NCBI RefSeq assembly: GCF_019402665.1
Contig: NZ_VSST01000049.1
Coordinates: 62,001-126,000, forward strand
DNA: 64,000 bases
Direction of reading: 5' to 3'
DNA from: Bradyrhizobium canariense
Lineage (GTDB): Bacteria; Pseudomonadota; Alphaproteobacteria; Rhizobiales; Xanthobacteraceae
Part shown: positions 33,815 through 41,185 of the stretch, piece by piece
How the letters are laid out: each line of letters begins with the position of its first letter
Position numbering within the stretch: position 1 is the stretch's first letter
Program-made: the position numbers and the translations under genes
Notes under the pieces: generated by a model
What the model was told of the DNA's origin: nothing
The model's input: only the letters and a program-made list of their open reading frames with translations
Databases searched by the model: none

Positions 33815-34294
33815 GTGAGGATCTGGCGGATCTCCAACTTCGACGATCTGTCTGGCGTGGGCGGCCTCAAGGCGGACGGCCGCTGGCATGATCGCGGCCG
33901 GCACGCGGTCTACGCAGCGGATCATCCGGCGTCGGCACTGCTCGAAGTGATGGTGCATCTGGAAATCGATTTCGAGGACCTGCCGACGAGCTACCAACTG
34001 CTCGGCATCGACGTGCCTGATGACCTCGCCGTCGAGACGGTGAGCCGGGCCGACATCGAGAGTATATCGCCGGATTGGGCTGACGATCCCAGGGTGAGCC
34101 GCGACGTGTTGCGGACCTGGTTCACTGAGGTGCGCACGGCGATGGTGTCGGTGCCATCGGTCATCGTGCCATTCGCGCAAAACTACCTCATCAATCCCAG
34201 GCACAAGGACGCGGCGCGCATCCGCGTGGCGCATGTCGCGCGCTATCCCCATGACCTCAGGCTGTTCGGCCAATGGCCGGCCAACGCTACCTAA
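33815..34294 (+). CDS. RES domain toxin (NAD+ phosphorylase/ADP-ribosyltransferase-like)
   Basis: This 159-residue RES toxin begins MRIWRISN and shows GRWHDRGRHAVYAADHPASA, the Arg/Tyr/Glu-containing NAD site (EVMVHLE), and the C-terminal NYLINPRHKDAARIRVAHVA. RES toxins degrade NAD+ and stop growth when the antitoxin is lost. The GTG start at 33815 is supported by AAGGA at 33804-33808, overlapping the antitoxin stop. Its end overlaps the convergent AEC transporter gene by 8 bp. Length and motifs are normal, so the toxin is probably active. Confidence 0.9.
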   Translation: MRIWRISNFDDLSGVGGLKADGRWHDRGRHAVYAADHPASALLEVMVHLEIDFEDLPTSYQLLGIDVPDDLAVETVSRADIESISPDWADDPRVSRDVLRTWFTEVRTAMVSVPSVIVPFAQNYLINPRHKDAARIRVAHVARYPHDLRLFGQWPANAT

Positions 34295-35231
34295 CCCCCG
34301 CCACCACCCACACCACCACCGGCAACGTCACCGCCGCCAGCAGCGTCCCCAGCGCCACCGCGCCCGACACCGGGTTCACCAGCCGCTGGTACTGCACCGC
34401 GAAGATGTACGCGTTCGCGCCGGTCGGCATCGCCGCGAACAGCACGACGACGCCGGCCGCGAGCGGCGGCAGGTCGAGCAGCTTTGCCAGCACGAAGGCG
34501 GCCGCCGGCATCGCCAGCAGTTTGAGTGCGCTCATCACGACGACGCTCAACATCTCGCCTTTGACCTCGAACCGGAACAGGTTGATGCCGAGCGCGATCA
34601 GCGCCGCCGGCGATCCCGCCTGCGCCAGCAGCTCGACGGTCCGGTCGACGACCGGATGAAGGCCGAGGCCGGTGAGGCGCCAGACGAGGCCGAAGCCGAT
34701 CGCGAGCATGATCGGGTTACGGGCGAGATCGCGCAGCACCGGCACGATCAGCGACGCCGCCGAGGCGGTCTGCTTGCGGTCCACCAGCTCCATCTGCAGC
34801 GTGCCGCAGAGCCAGAGCAGTGGCGTGTTCACCGACAGGATCAGCGCCATCGGGCCCGCCGCCTCGTTGCCCAGCGCCGAGAGCGTCAGGGGAATGCCGA
34901 GCATCACGATGTTGCCGTAGACCGAGCCGATCGCGAACACGACGCCGTCCTCGCGGTCCTCGCGCCGTTGCCGCAGCAGCGCTGACAGCGCCAGCGCCGC
35001 GATCCAGGTCAGCGCGAGCGCGCCGTAATAGGCGCCCCACATCCGCCACGGGCTGACGCCGGAGAATTCCGAGACGACGATGGTGCGGAACAGCAGGGCG
35101 GGAATGGCGATGCTGAAGGCGAATTCGGAGATGCCCTTGTGCGCGGTCTCCGAGACGAAGCGAAACAACACCGCGGCATAGCCGGCCGCGATCAGCGCAA
35201 ACACCGGCGCGACGATCAGCACTGTGGCCAT
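34287..35231 (-). CDS. AEC family transporter (auxin efflux carrier type)
   Basis: This 314-residue inner-membrane protein has about ten hydrophobic segments in two inverted halves, starting MATVLIVAPVFALIAAGYAA, with the conserved SIAIPALLFRTI and NTPLLWLCGTLQ regions and a second-half GINLFRFEVKG. AEC proteins are proton-driven exporters or uptake carriers of small carboxylates. It lies 7 bp downstream of the CoA lyase and in the same direction, so it is the third gene of the CoA-transferase-lyase-transporter operon. The cargo may be the organic acid processed by those enzymes; this is inference. Confidence 0.88.
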   Translation of the reverse strand: MATVLIVAPVFALIAAGYAAVLFRFVSETAHKGISEFAFSIAIPALLFRTIVVSEFSGVSPWRMWGAYYGALALTWIAALALSALLRQRREDREDGVVFAIGSVYGNIVMLGIPLTLSALGNEAAGPMALILSVNTPLLWLCGTLQMELVDRKQTASAASLIVPVLRDLARNPIMLAIGFGLVWRLTGLGLHPVVDRTVELLAQAGSPAALIALGINLFRFEVKGEMLSVVVMSALKLLAMPAAAFVLAKLLDLPPLAAGVVVLFAAMPTGANAYIFAVQYQRLVNPVSGAVALGTLLAAVTLPVVVWVVAGVR

Positions 35232-35237
35232 GCGCGG

Positions 35238-36167
35238 CTACGACCCCATCTCGATGATCCGGCGCGCCATGCGCACATTGGCATAGTCGATCATCTTGCC
35301 GTCGAGCGTCACCGCGCCCTGGCCCTGCGCCTCGGCCTGCTCCATGGCCTCGACGACCCGCCGCGCGTGCGCGAGCTCGGTGTCGGACGGGACGAACGCC
35401 CGCAGCGTCGGTTCGATCTGGTCGGGATGGATCACCTGCTTGCCGTCAAAACCCATCGCAGCCGCCTTGAGCGCGCTGCTTTCAGTCAGTCTGGCATCGC
35501 GGAACGCGCCGCACGGACCGTCGATGGCGCGCAGGCCGAACGCACGCGCGGCCACCAGCAGGCGCATCATCGGATAGGCGAACAGGTCGAGCGGGGCCGA
35601 GGCATAGCCGCTCTGGGCGGAGCCGACGTGGCGATAGCCGTCCGGCGACGCGCCGATTTCCGAAGAACGGGCGCCGATCGAGGCGGCGAAATCGCCGACA
35701 CCGAGATGAAGGGCGGCGACGCTCTCGTGCGCGGCGGCGAGCGCGTCGACATTGACGAGACCCAGCGCGGTCTCGATCAGCAGTTCGAGCGCGGCCGGGG
35801 AAGAGCGGCCGGGCGCGGCCGCGCGCAGCTGATCGGCAATGGCGGCGATGTCGCTCGCGCGCTCCGCCTTCGGCACGATCACCGAATCCAGCCGGGGCAG
35901 CGCAGCGAGCATGCTGACTTCCTGCGCGATGAACGGGCTGTCGACGGCGTTGATCCTGACCGCGACGACCTTGTTGCCCCAATCCAGAGAAGATAACGAC
36001 CCCGCTGCTTCCTCCAGCGCCGCGCTCTTCTCAGACGGCGGCACCGCGTCTTCGAGATCCATGAACACCGCGTCCGCGGCCGAGCCAGCAGCCTTGGCGA
36101 CGAGACGGGAGCGATGCGCGGGAACGGCCAGATAGACCCGCGTCGGCCGTAGACGGACCATCGTCAT
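35238..36167 (-). CDS. HpcH/HpaI aldolase-fold CoA ester lyase (CitE-like)
   Basis: This 309-residue TIM-barrel enzyme of the CitE/malyl-CoA lyase family has the N-terminal RTRVYLAVPAHRSRLVAKA-like start, DAVFMDLEDAVPPSEK with metal-binding acids, RINAVDSPF, ELLIETALGLVNV and HLGVGDFAASIG. Such lyases split beta-hydroxyacyl-CoA thioesters. The ATG at 36167 overlaps the stop of the upstream CoA-transferase gene as ATGA, typical of coupled translation; a second ATG six bases on (36161) has the better spaced AAAGGAG. Together with the CoA-transferase it suggests activation and cleavage of an organic acid. Confidence 0.9.
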   Translation of the reverse strand: MTMVRLRPTRVYLAVPAHRSRLVAKAAGSAADAVFMDLEDAVPPSEKSAALEEAAGSLSSLDWGNKVVAVRINAVDSPFIAQEVSMLAALPRLDSVIVPKAERASDIAAIADQLRAAAPGRSSPAALELLIETALGLVNVDALAAAHESVAALHLGVGDFAASIGARSSEIGASPDGYRHVGSAQSGYASAPLDLFAYPMMRLLVAARAFGLRAIDGPCGAFRDARLTESSALKAAAMGFDGKQVIHPDQIEPTLRAFVPSDTELAHARRVVEAMEQAEAQGQGAVTLDGKMIDYANVRMARRIIEMGS

Positions 36168-37330
36168 GTCTCCTTTGCGAGACCGAGCTCGCTGAGGATG
36201 GATTGGTTGTGCTGGCCGACGTCAGGCACCGGATCCATCCTGGGCGACAGGCCGGGAATGGTGAGAGCCGGCAGGAAGCTCATCACCGGGCCGCAACCAG
36301 TGCCCACCGTTTGCACCCGGGAGCGGGCGCGGAGCTGCTCGTGCTCCAGGAACGCCTCGACTGAATTCAGATGCGCGTTGGCGATCGAGGCCTCGTCGAG
36401 CAGCCGCAGCACCTCGTCACTGGTCATCGCGGCAAAACACTGCTCGATATGGACCTGCAGATCGTCCCTGTTCTGCATGCGCAGCGGATTGGTGCGGAAG
36501 CGGGGGTGGTCGGCAAAGGCGGCCTCGCCAAGCACGATGGCGCACAGCGATCGCCATTCCCGGTCGTTCTGGATGCCGAAGAAGATCGTGTTGCCGTCGC
36601 CGACGCGGAAAGGGCCATACGGCGCTATCGTTGCGTGCTTGGCCCCGGTTCGCGGCAGCGGCCGGCCTGTACTTGCCGTGTAGAAGGCGGGATAGCTCAT
36701 CCAGTCCGTGATGGAATCGAACAGCGAGGCCTGGAAGGCGGTGCCCTTGCCGGTGCGCTCGCGGCGATACAGCGCCATCAGCACGCCGTTGAGGATGTAC
36801 ATGCCGGTGGCGATATCGACCACCGAAAGCCCGACCTTGGCGGGCTCCGCCTCGGTGCCGTTGATGGCGAGGACGCCGGCCTCGCACTGCACCAGCAGAT
36901 CGTAGGCCTTCTTGTCGCTGTAGGGTCCGCCCGCGCCATAGCCCGACACGTCGCAGGCGATAATCCGGGGAAACTTCCGCAGCAGCGATGCGGCATCGAG
37001 GCCGAGCCGCTCCGCCGCGCCGGGCGCCAGGTTCTGGATGAAGACGTCGGCCTGCGGCAGCAAGGCGTCGAGCACCTTCTGGCCTTCAGGACTCTTGATG
37101 TCGATGGCGAGGCTCTCCTTCGACCTGTTGGTCCAGACGAACTGGCTCGACATCCCGTTCATCACGTGATCGTAGTCGCGGCAGAAATCGCCATCGCCCG
37201 GCCGCTCGATCTTGATGACGCGCGCGCCCCAATCCGCAAGATGCCGGCTGGCAAGAGGAGCGGCGATCGCCTGCTCGAGCGAGACCACCGTCACCCCCGA
37301 CAACGGCAGCTCCGCCTCATTCCGCTCCAT
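36164..37330 (-). CDS. CaiB/BaiF family CoA transferase
   Basis: This 388-residue class III CoA-transferase moves CoA between carboxylic acids. It shows GVTVVSLEQAIAAPLASRHL, the RVIKIERPGDGDFCRDYD loop, the segment NLAPGAAERLGLDAASLLRK, KKAYDLLVQCEAGVLAI (with the aspartate that forms the anhydride) and GMYILNGVLMALYRRERTGK. GGAG about 8 nt before the ATG at 37330 supports that start. It is the first gene of a three-gene operon with the CoA lyase and the AEC transporter. The acyl substrate is unknown. No regulator lies directly upstream. Confidence 0.92.
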   Translation of the reverse strand: MERNEAELPLSGVTVVSLEQAIAAPLASRHLADWGARVIKIERPGDGDFCRDYDHVMNGMSSQFVWTNRSKESLAIDIKSPEGQKVLDALLPQADVFIQNLAPGAAERLGLDAASLLRKFPRIIACDVSGYGAGGPYSDKKAYDLLVQCEAGVLAINGTEAEPAKVGLSVVDIATGMYILNGVLMALYRRERTGKGTAFQASLFDSITDWMSYPAFYTASTGRPLPRTGAKHATIAPYGPFRVGDGNTIFFGIQNDREWRSLCAIVLGEAAFADHPRFRTNPLRMQNRDDLQVHIEQCFAAMTSDEVLRLLDEASIANAHLNSVEAFLEHEQLRARSRVQTVGTGCGPVMSFLPALTIPGLSPRMDPVPDVGQHNQSILSELGLAKET

Positions 37331-37654
37331 GCAATCGTCTCCGCTCCCGCTCACGCTTTTGTCCAGCGCAGGAGACAAGCCGACCACCCCACGCACGTTC
37401 TGTGATGATGGCATCATGCTCCTGTTTTGCCCGACGAGTCAAATCTAATTTCGTAAAATCCGCAAAACGCGATCTGCAAAGTTCAATTCCGACAGGGACT
37501 TGGCTACTGTGCATGGGGTTGTTTTCGCGGTTTTTGTTTTAGGGGGCGCCCTGTTGCCGAGACCGCACAGGTCCCGGCTTTCGCATCTCGCCTCGGTTGC
37601 CAACGAACCGCCGTTCACCCACTATCCGCTCCGACTCGACATTTGGGGGGATCG

Positions 37655-38017
37655 ATGCCGGCGTTCCGTTTCAAGAAATCTTTCGCTGCTGCGGTCACGG
37701 GGCTCGCTCTGGCCGTCCTGATCCACCCGAGCGAAGGCTTTGCCTACTCCCAGGAGGAGCAGCAGGCCTGCACCCCCGATGCGATGCGGCTGTGCGGCGA
37801 GTTCGTTCCGAACGTCGACGCCATCACCGCCTGCATGATCCAGAAGAAGTCGCAGCTCTCGCCGCAGTGCCGGGTGTTCTTCCGGCCGGGACCGGAGCCG
37901 GGCATGGCGGCCGCGCCACGCGCCGGCAAGCCGACCAGCATCGCGCCCAAGAGCTCGACCCGGACGGCGAAGAAGAGCACCAAGCCGGCCAAGAAGAAGA
38001 AAGCCAGCGAAGGCTGA
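37655..38017 (+). CDS. Exported cysteine-rich small protein with lysine-rich tail
   Basis: This 120-residue protein has a signal peptide (to about residue 35, SEGFAYS) followed by a Cys-rich repeat unit (QQACTPDAMRLCGEFVPNVD then ITACMIQKKSQLSPQCRVFF) with the spacing of the 'cysteine rich repeat' families, giving four cysteines for periplasmic disulfides. The C-terminal 35 residues are Ala/Lys-rich (AKKSTKPAKKKKASEG). GGGGGG at 37645-37650 precedes the ATG. It lies divergent from the CoA-transferase operon. The function is unknown. Confidence 0.8.
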   Translation: MPAFRFKKSFAAAVTGLALAVLIHPSEGFAYSQEEQQACTPDAMRLCGEFVPNVDAITACMIQKKSQLSPQCRVFFRPGPEPGMAAAPRAGKPTSIAPKSSTRTAKKSTKPAKKKKASEG

Positions 38018-38453
38018 ACGCGGACACCGCGTTCCCTCTTTGAAACTCGATCATGCCCGGGCCAAAGCGCGCAGTGCGTTTGAAGTCCCGGGCATTTGCG
38101 TGTCCGGCCCTCGTTCGCTGTCCCCTTGAGTCAAACTGACCAGGGCATCAGCCCCACACCAGCCACCGGACTCCTTTTGTTCGCCTCCGTGTGCGGACGC
38201 TTGCGACAAGGCGGGATGGAAACGGTTAGCGAAGCGGATTGCGCGGCGAGGTTGCATTCCGCTTCGTCCCGCCGCACTGCTCAAAAAACGCACGATTGAT
38301 GGCGTGAAGCGGTCGTCGCACGCAGTAGTGTGACTCAAAAGCCAACGCGCTTTGTTATTTCATGGCGCCAGCATAACTTATGATAAATTTTTCTTTCCCG
38401 AATCACCGCGGTGATTCATTTTCGCCGCCTGGGGTCAATCTGGAGGCAGAGGT
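38018..38453. other. Intergenic region before parA-like gene
   Basis: No supported gene lies in these 436 bases. The last 110 bases are AT-rich (38,345-38,400) and probably hold the promoter of the ParA-like gene; a perfect palindrome lies at 38400-38417. Open frames on both strands at 38,050-38,340 lack start signals. Confidence 0.5.
38400..38417. promoter_or_regulatory. Perfect 18-bp palindrome GAATCACCG-CGGTGATTC before parA
   Basis: The two 9-bp halves are exact reverse complements without spacer, 36 bp before the ParA-like start codon. It could be an operator or a parS-like centromere site; there is no T-run, so a terminator is unlikely. Confidence 0.6.
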
Positions 38454-39131
38454 ATGAACGTTATTGTTTTTGCATCGCGTAAAGGTGGCTCAGGCAAGAG
38501 TACGCTGGCCGCGCATCTCGCCGCGCAGATCAAGGCGACCAAGCCGATCCTGCTCGTCGATGCGGATCCGCAAGGCTCGCTCACGCTGTGGCACAAGCTG
38601 CGTGGCACCAACGAACCGCCGATCAAGTCCGCGGTGAACTCGGTCAGCGGCATCGTCTCCGCTGCCAAGCGCGACGGTTATGAATGGGTGTTGATCGACA
38701 CGCCGCCGAACCTCTCGGCCGTCGTCGACGACGCCATCCGCAATGCCACCATGGTGGTGATCCCCGCCCGTCCCGGCGTGTTCGACGTCAACGCGGTGCA
38801 GGAAACCATCCAGATGTGCCGTGCGGCGCGCAAACCCTACGCGGTCGTGCTCAACGGTGCGCCGGCGCGCCGCGACGAGTCCGAGAGCCCGATCGTCACC
38901 ATCGCCCGCGAAGCGCTGGCGAAGTTCCGTGCTCCGGTGTGGGGCGGCCAGATCACCAACCGTTCGGATCTGCTGATGGCGCTGAGCCACGGCGAGGGCG
39001 CGCGGGAATATCAGGCCGAGAGCCGTGCGGCGCAGGAAATCGCAAGGCTGTGGGCGGCGATCGAACGTTCGGTAAAGGCTATTCGCGGCACGGCGTCGGC
39101 GTCCGGCGCAATGCACAAGCAGGCGGCGTAA
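38454..39131 (+). CDS. Orphan ParA/MinD-family ATPase
   Basis: This 225-residue P-loop ATPase has a deviant Walker A, RKGGSGKST, at residues 9-17 with the signature lysine, DADPQGS (switch I/A'), VLIDTPPN (Walker B) and VVLNGAPAR. It is a compact ParA without an N-terminal DNA-binding domain and without an adjacent parB, so it is not a plasmid-type partition pair. Orphan ParA-like ATPases position cargo such as chemoreceptor clusters, carboxysomes or the division site (MipZ); which of these is unknown. GGAGGCAGAGGT lies before the ATG, and a bidirectional-looking terminator follows. Confidence 0.88.
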   Translation: MNVIVFASRKGGSGKSTLAAHLAAQIKATKPILLVDADPQGSLTLWHKLRGTNEPPIKSAVNSVSGIVSAAKRDGYEWVLIDTPPNLSAVVDDAIRNATMVVIPARPGVFDVNAVQETIQMCRAARKPYAVVLNGAPARRDESESPIVTIAREALAKFRAPVWGGQITNRSDLLMALSHGEGAREYQAESRAAQEIARLWAAIERSVKAIRGTASASGAMHKQAA

Positions 39132-39156
39132 TTTTCATAAATCATTCCCCGGACGA

Positions 39157-39183
39157 AAAACGCGCGGACATCCGCGCGTTTTG
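39157..39183 (+). terminator. Rho-independent terminator after the parA-like gene
   Basis: AAAACGCGCGG pairs with CCGCGCGTTTT around a 4-nt loop. The stem is A-rich on one side and T-rich on the other, so it can act in both directions and may also end the small minus-strand gene that follows. Confidence 0.85.
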
Positions 39184-39207
39184 CGTTTCTGGAGATCGCT
39201 GTGGAGG

Positions 39208-39336
39208 CTATGCCACCATCAGCATGTAGAACACGATCACCGGCGACAAAGTGAGGATCACCGACCAGATGCCGGCGGCCCAGAGAATGTCCTCGGTGGT
39301 GAAGCCCTGCTGTCCAGCGTCGTAATGCGACGCCAT
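39208..39336 (-). CDS. Tiny single-helix membrane protein (42 aa)
   Basis: The protein reads MASHYDAGQQGFTTEDILWA and continues with a 20-residue hydrophobic helix (VILTLSPVIVFYMLMVA). It would be a single-span inner-membrane protein. An in-frame GTG at 39354 with a GGGGGCG sequence upstream would add six residues. The motif F..xDxL...S..L.L.PV.VF is shared with the other small gene at 39486-39632 on the same strand, which supports both as real, related genes. No known family was recognised; size and form recall small cytochrome-oxidase or assembly subunits. Confidence 0.55.
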   Translation of the reverse strand: MASHYDAGQQGFTTEDILWAAGIWSVILTLSPVIVFYMLMVA

Positions 39337-39485
39337 TTCGTTATGACTATTCACAAACGCCCCCGCGATTTCTTCGCTTATGGGCATGAACGCTACACGG
39401 GATGATTTAAAAATCCGGGTCGCAGTTTCGCGCGCTTTCGAACACAGGTGCTACCACGGGTTAACCATCCCGACCTGCGCTTGCA

Positions 39486-39632
39486 TCACGCCAGCCAGAC
39501 TCGAAACACCAGCACCGGCATCAGGCCGAGCATCACCGCCCAGAAGCCAAACGACGACACCACCAGAATTCCCCGCAAGAAATCGGCCGACGCGAACATG
39601 TCTGCCGCCGTCGGGCGGATGCGCTGCCCCAT
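39486..39632 (-). CDS. Tiny single-helix membrane protein (48 aa), likely paralogue of 39208-39336
   Basis: The protein begins MGQRIRPTAADMFASADFLR, then a long hydrophobic helix (VSSFGFWAVMLGLMPVLVFR). GGGGGA 7 nt before the ATG is a good ribosome binding site. It lies upstream of the related small gene in the same direction with 149 bp between them. The pair shares the F-x3-D-x-L start before the helix and the PV(L/I)VF end. The function is unknown; the membrane location is inferred from the single helix. Confidence 0.6.
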   Translation of the reverse strand: MGQRIRPTAADMFASADFLRGILVVSSFGFWAVMLGLMPVLVFRVWLA

Positions 39633-39760
39633 GATCGTTCCCCCATTTGAAAAGACTTTGAATGAAGACGATAGGCGCGTTTGCGTAAACGAGCCGTGGA
39701 TGCGCCATGCGGCAGCAGCGAAGGCCGTTCGGGCGCGGTTAACCAAGCACTCCGCTCTCT

Positions 39761-39805
39761 CACTCCCTCTCCCCGTTCTTACGGGGAGAGGGTGGGGTGA
39801 GGGGC
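39761..39805. repeat. Dispersed intergenic repeat, copy 3
   Basis: CCCCGTTCTTACGGGG followed by AGAGGGTGGGGTGAGGGG, almost identical to 2878-2921 and 5761-5811, placed just after the stop of the DapA-family gene on the opposite strand. Confidence 0.75.
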
Positions 39806-39811
39806 CATCAG

Positions 39812-40720
39812 CTACGCCGCGACTTGCGTCCGCCGTTCGATCTCGCGGTCGAGCTGGACGGCGAGTTCGCTGCCGATCTCGACCATCGGCAGGCGCACTT
39901 CGGGGCTGTCGATCAGGCCCGTGCGCCACAGCCAGTATTTTGCCGGTGCGGGACTGGGCTCGGTGAACAACAGCCGCGTCAGGTCCGCGACCTCCTGCCA
40001 GCGCGCCAGCGCCGCATCGTGATTGCCGCGCTTCAGCTCGGCATGGACAGCCGCAAATGTCGCGGTCTCGAGATGGGCTGACAGCACGATGCCGCCGTCG
40101 GCGCCGTCGCTGAGCGCGTCGAAATAATTCGCATCCTCGCCGGTCAGCACGCGAAAATCCCTCGGACGGTCGCGCAGCAACGCGATGGATTGCTCGCGGC
40201 TCGCGCCGCAATCCTTCAGGCCGATGATGTTCGGATGCCCGGCAAGCCGCAGCAGGGTCTGGTTGGTGATGTTGACTGAGGTGCGATAGGGGATGTTGTA
40301 GAGCGCGAGCGGCCAGGCGGCGTGATCGGCGAGCGCTTCGAAATGCGCCAGCAACCCGCGTTGCGACGGCCGCACATAATACGGGCTCGCGATCAGATAA
40401 CCGTCGATCGGCCAGTCCGCGGTCGCGTCGAGACGCTCCTTCAGCCGCGAAGTGTCCGCGCCTGAGAGTCCGAGGCAGATCGGAAGCTTGCTGTGGCCGG
40501 TGGTCAGCTCGTCGCGCACGATGGCGACGAGGCGTTCGAGCTCGGCGTCGCGCAGCGTCATGCCTTCACCGGAGGTCGCCCCCAGGATGAAGCCGTCGAC
40601 AGCCTGTCCGCTGTAATGCCGTGTCAGCCGGCGCAGCGACCTCTCGTCGAGGGCGCCGTCGCGAAACGGCGTCACCAGCGGCAGCCAGAGCCCGTGCAAT
40701 TGTTCCTGTAGTCCGGTCAT
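39812..40720 (-). CDS. Dihydrodipicolinate synthase (DapA) family aldolase
   Basis: This 302-residue class I aldolase of the DHDPS/N-acetylneuraminate lyase family has GATSGEGMTLRDAE (substrate loop), the catalytic tyrosine in LALYNIPYRT and the Schiff-base lysine in IIGLKDCGAS. Paralogues of this family act on diverse 2-oxo acids, and rhizobial genomes carry many, so dedicated lysine synthesis is not proven. AGCAGGAGATGGAAC lies before the ATG. On the minus strand a hairpin with a T-run (40765-40795) lies shortly upstream, either ending an upstream transcript or acting as an attenuator. Confidence 0.88.
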   Translation of the reverse strand: MTGLQEQLHGLWLPLVTPFRDGALDERSLRRLTRHYSGQAVDGFILGATSGEGMTLRDAELERLVAIVRDELTTGHSKLPICLGLSGADTSRLKERLDATADWPIDGYLIASPYYVRPSQRGLLAHFEALADHAAWPLALYNIPYRTSVNITNQTLLRLAGHPNIIGLKDCGASREQSIALLRDRPRDFRVLTGEDANYFDALSDGADGGIVLSAHLETATFAAVHAELKRGNHDAALARWQEVADLTRLLFTEPSPAPAKYWLWRTGLIDSPEVRLPMVEIGSELAVQLDREIERRTQVAA

Positions 40721-40764
40721 GTTCCATCTCCTGCTCGGGAAAAGTCCTGAGACGAGGGCACATG

Positions 40765-40795
40765 AAAAAACCCCGTCCAGGCGGCGGGGTTTTCG
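40765..40795 (-). terminator. Terminator-like hairpin upstream of the DapA-family gene
   Basis: On the minus strand GAAAACCCCG pairs with CGGGGTTTTTTC, a 9-bp stem followed by six T. It lies 45 nt before the gene at 39812-40720, so read-through control or an attenuator is possible. On the plus strand the T-run is only four. Confidence 0.65.
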
Positions 40796-40846
40796 AAGTT
40801 TCGGCTCGCGATGACGAAGGCTGTGTTAGCGCGTGCAAAAATCCGA

Positions 40847-40870
40847 GGTCCCCAGATGGGGGCCTTTTTT
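40847..40870 (+). terminator. Terminator-like hairpin, plus strand
   Basis: GGTCCCC pairs with GGGGGCC (one G-U) around the loop AGAT and is followed by six T. No protein gene on the plus strand precedes it closely, so a small transcript from about 40,780 is conceivable. Confidence 0.55.
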
Positions 40871-40979
40871 CGAGGCGATTGCCTGCGACGAGCTTACGCA
40901 CGACTTCGTGATCATTTGCAAATCATGCGGGGTAAGCATGGAACTGTCAATACACGTGGAGGGCGAAGGCCGAATCCGC

Positions 40980-41011
40980 CAAAAAAAAGCCGGGCTCGAT
41001 CGAGCCCGGCT
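40980..41011 (-). terminator. Rho-independent terminator downstream of lsrB
   Basis: Positions 40986-41011 form a perfect 26-bp palindrome (AAGCCGGGCTCGA and its complement); on the minus strand it runs into seven T. It most likely ends the trxB-lsrB transcript. Confidence 0.85.
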
Positions 41012-41185
41012 TAAGGTATTGGCCACGTGAGGCCGACACAATCACCTTCCAAGAGGGATTACTGAACTCCCGCGCCACTGGAGGAGGGGGACAAATGCGC
41101 AACGCGAAGGCTCAGCGTGAAAAGATTATGGGCTAGCTTCGCGCCATGCATCAAGCGTCCAAGCCGCATGTCAGACATGCGGAAA

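Larger units (their letters stand above)
40721..41185. other. Intergenic region with three hairpins
   Basis: Between the DapA-family gene and lsrB there is no protein gene I can support. The region has a minus-strand terminator (40765-40795), a plus-strand terminator (40847-40870) and a perfect palindrome terminator for the lsrB side (40980-41011). This density suggests at least one short non-coding transcript. Confidence 0.5.

Noticed and set aside
27787..34300. Duplicated tRNA-His 3' end as right attachment site
   Set aside because: I looked for a second copy of the CCCAACTGTACCA-type end between 32,000 and 34,300 and saw none, so no att site is called.
40833..41030. A 65-residue plus-strand frame containing ICKSCGV
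   Set aside because: It overlaps a plus-strand terminator and the perfect palindrome at 40986-41011, has no ribosome binding site, and has no recognisable family.
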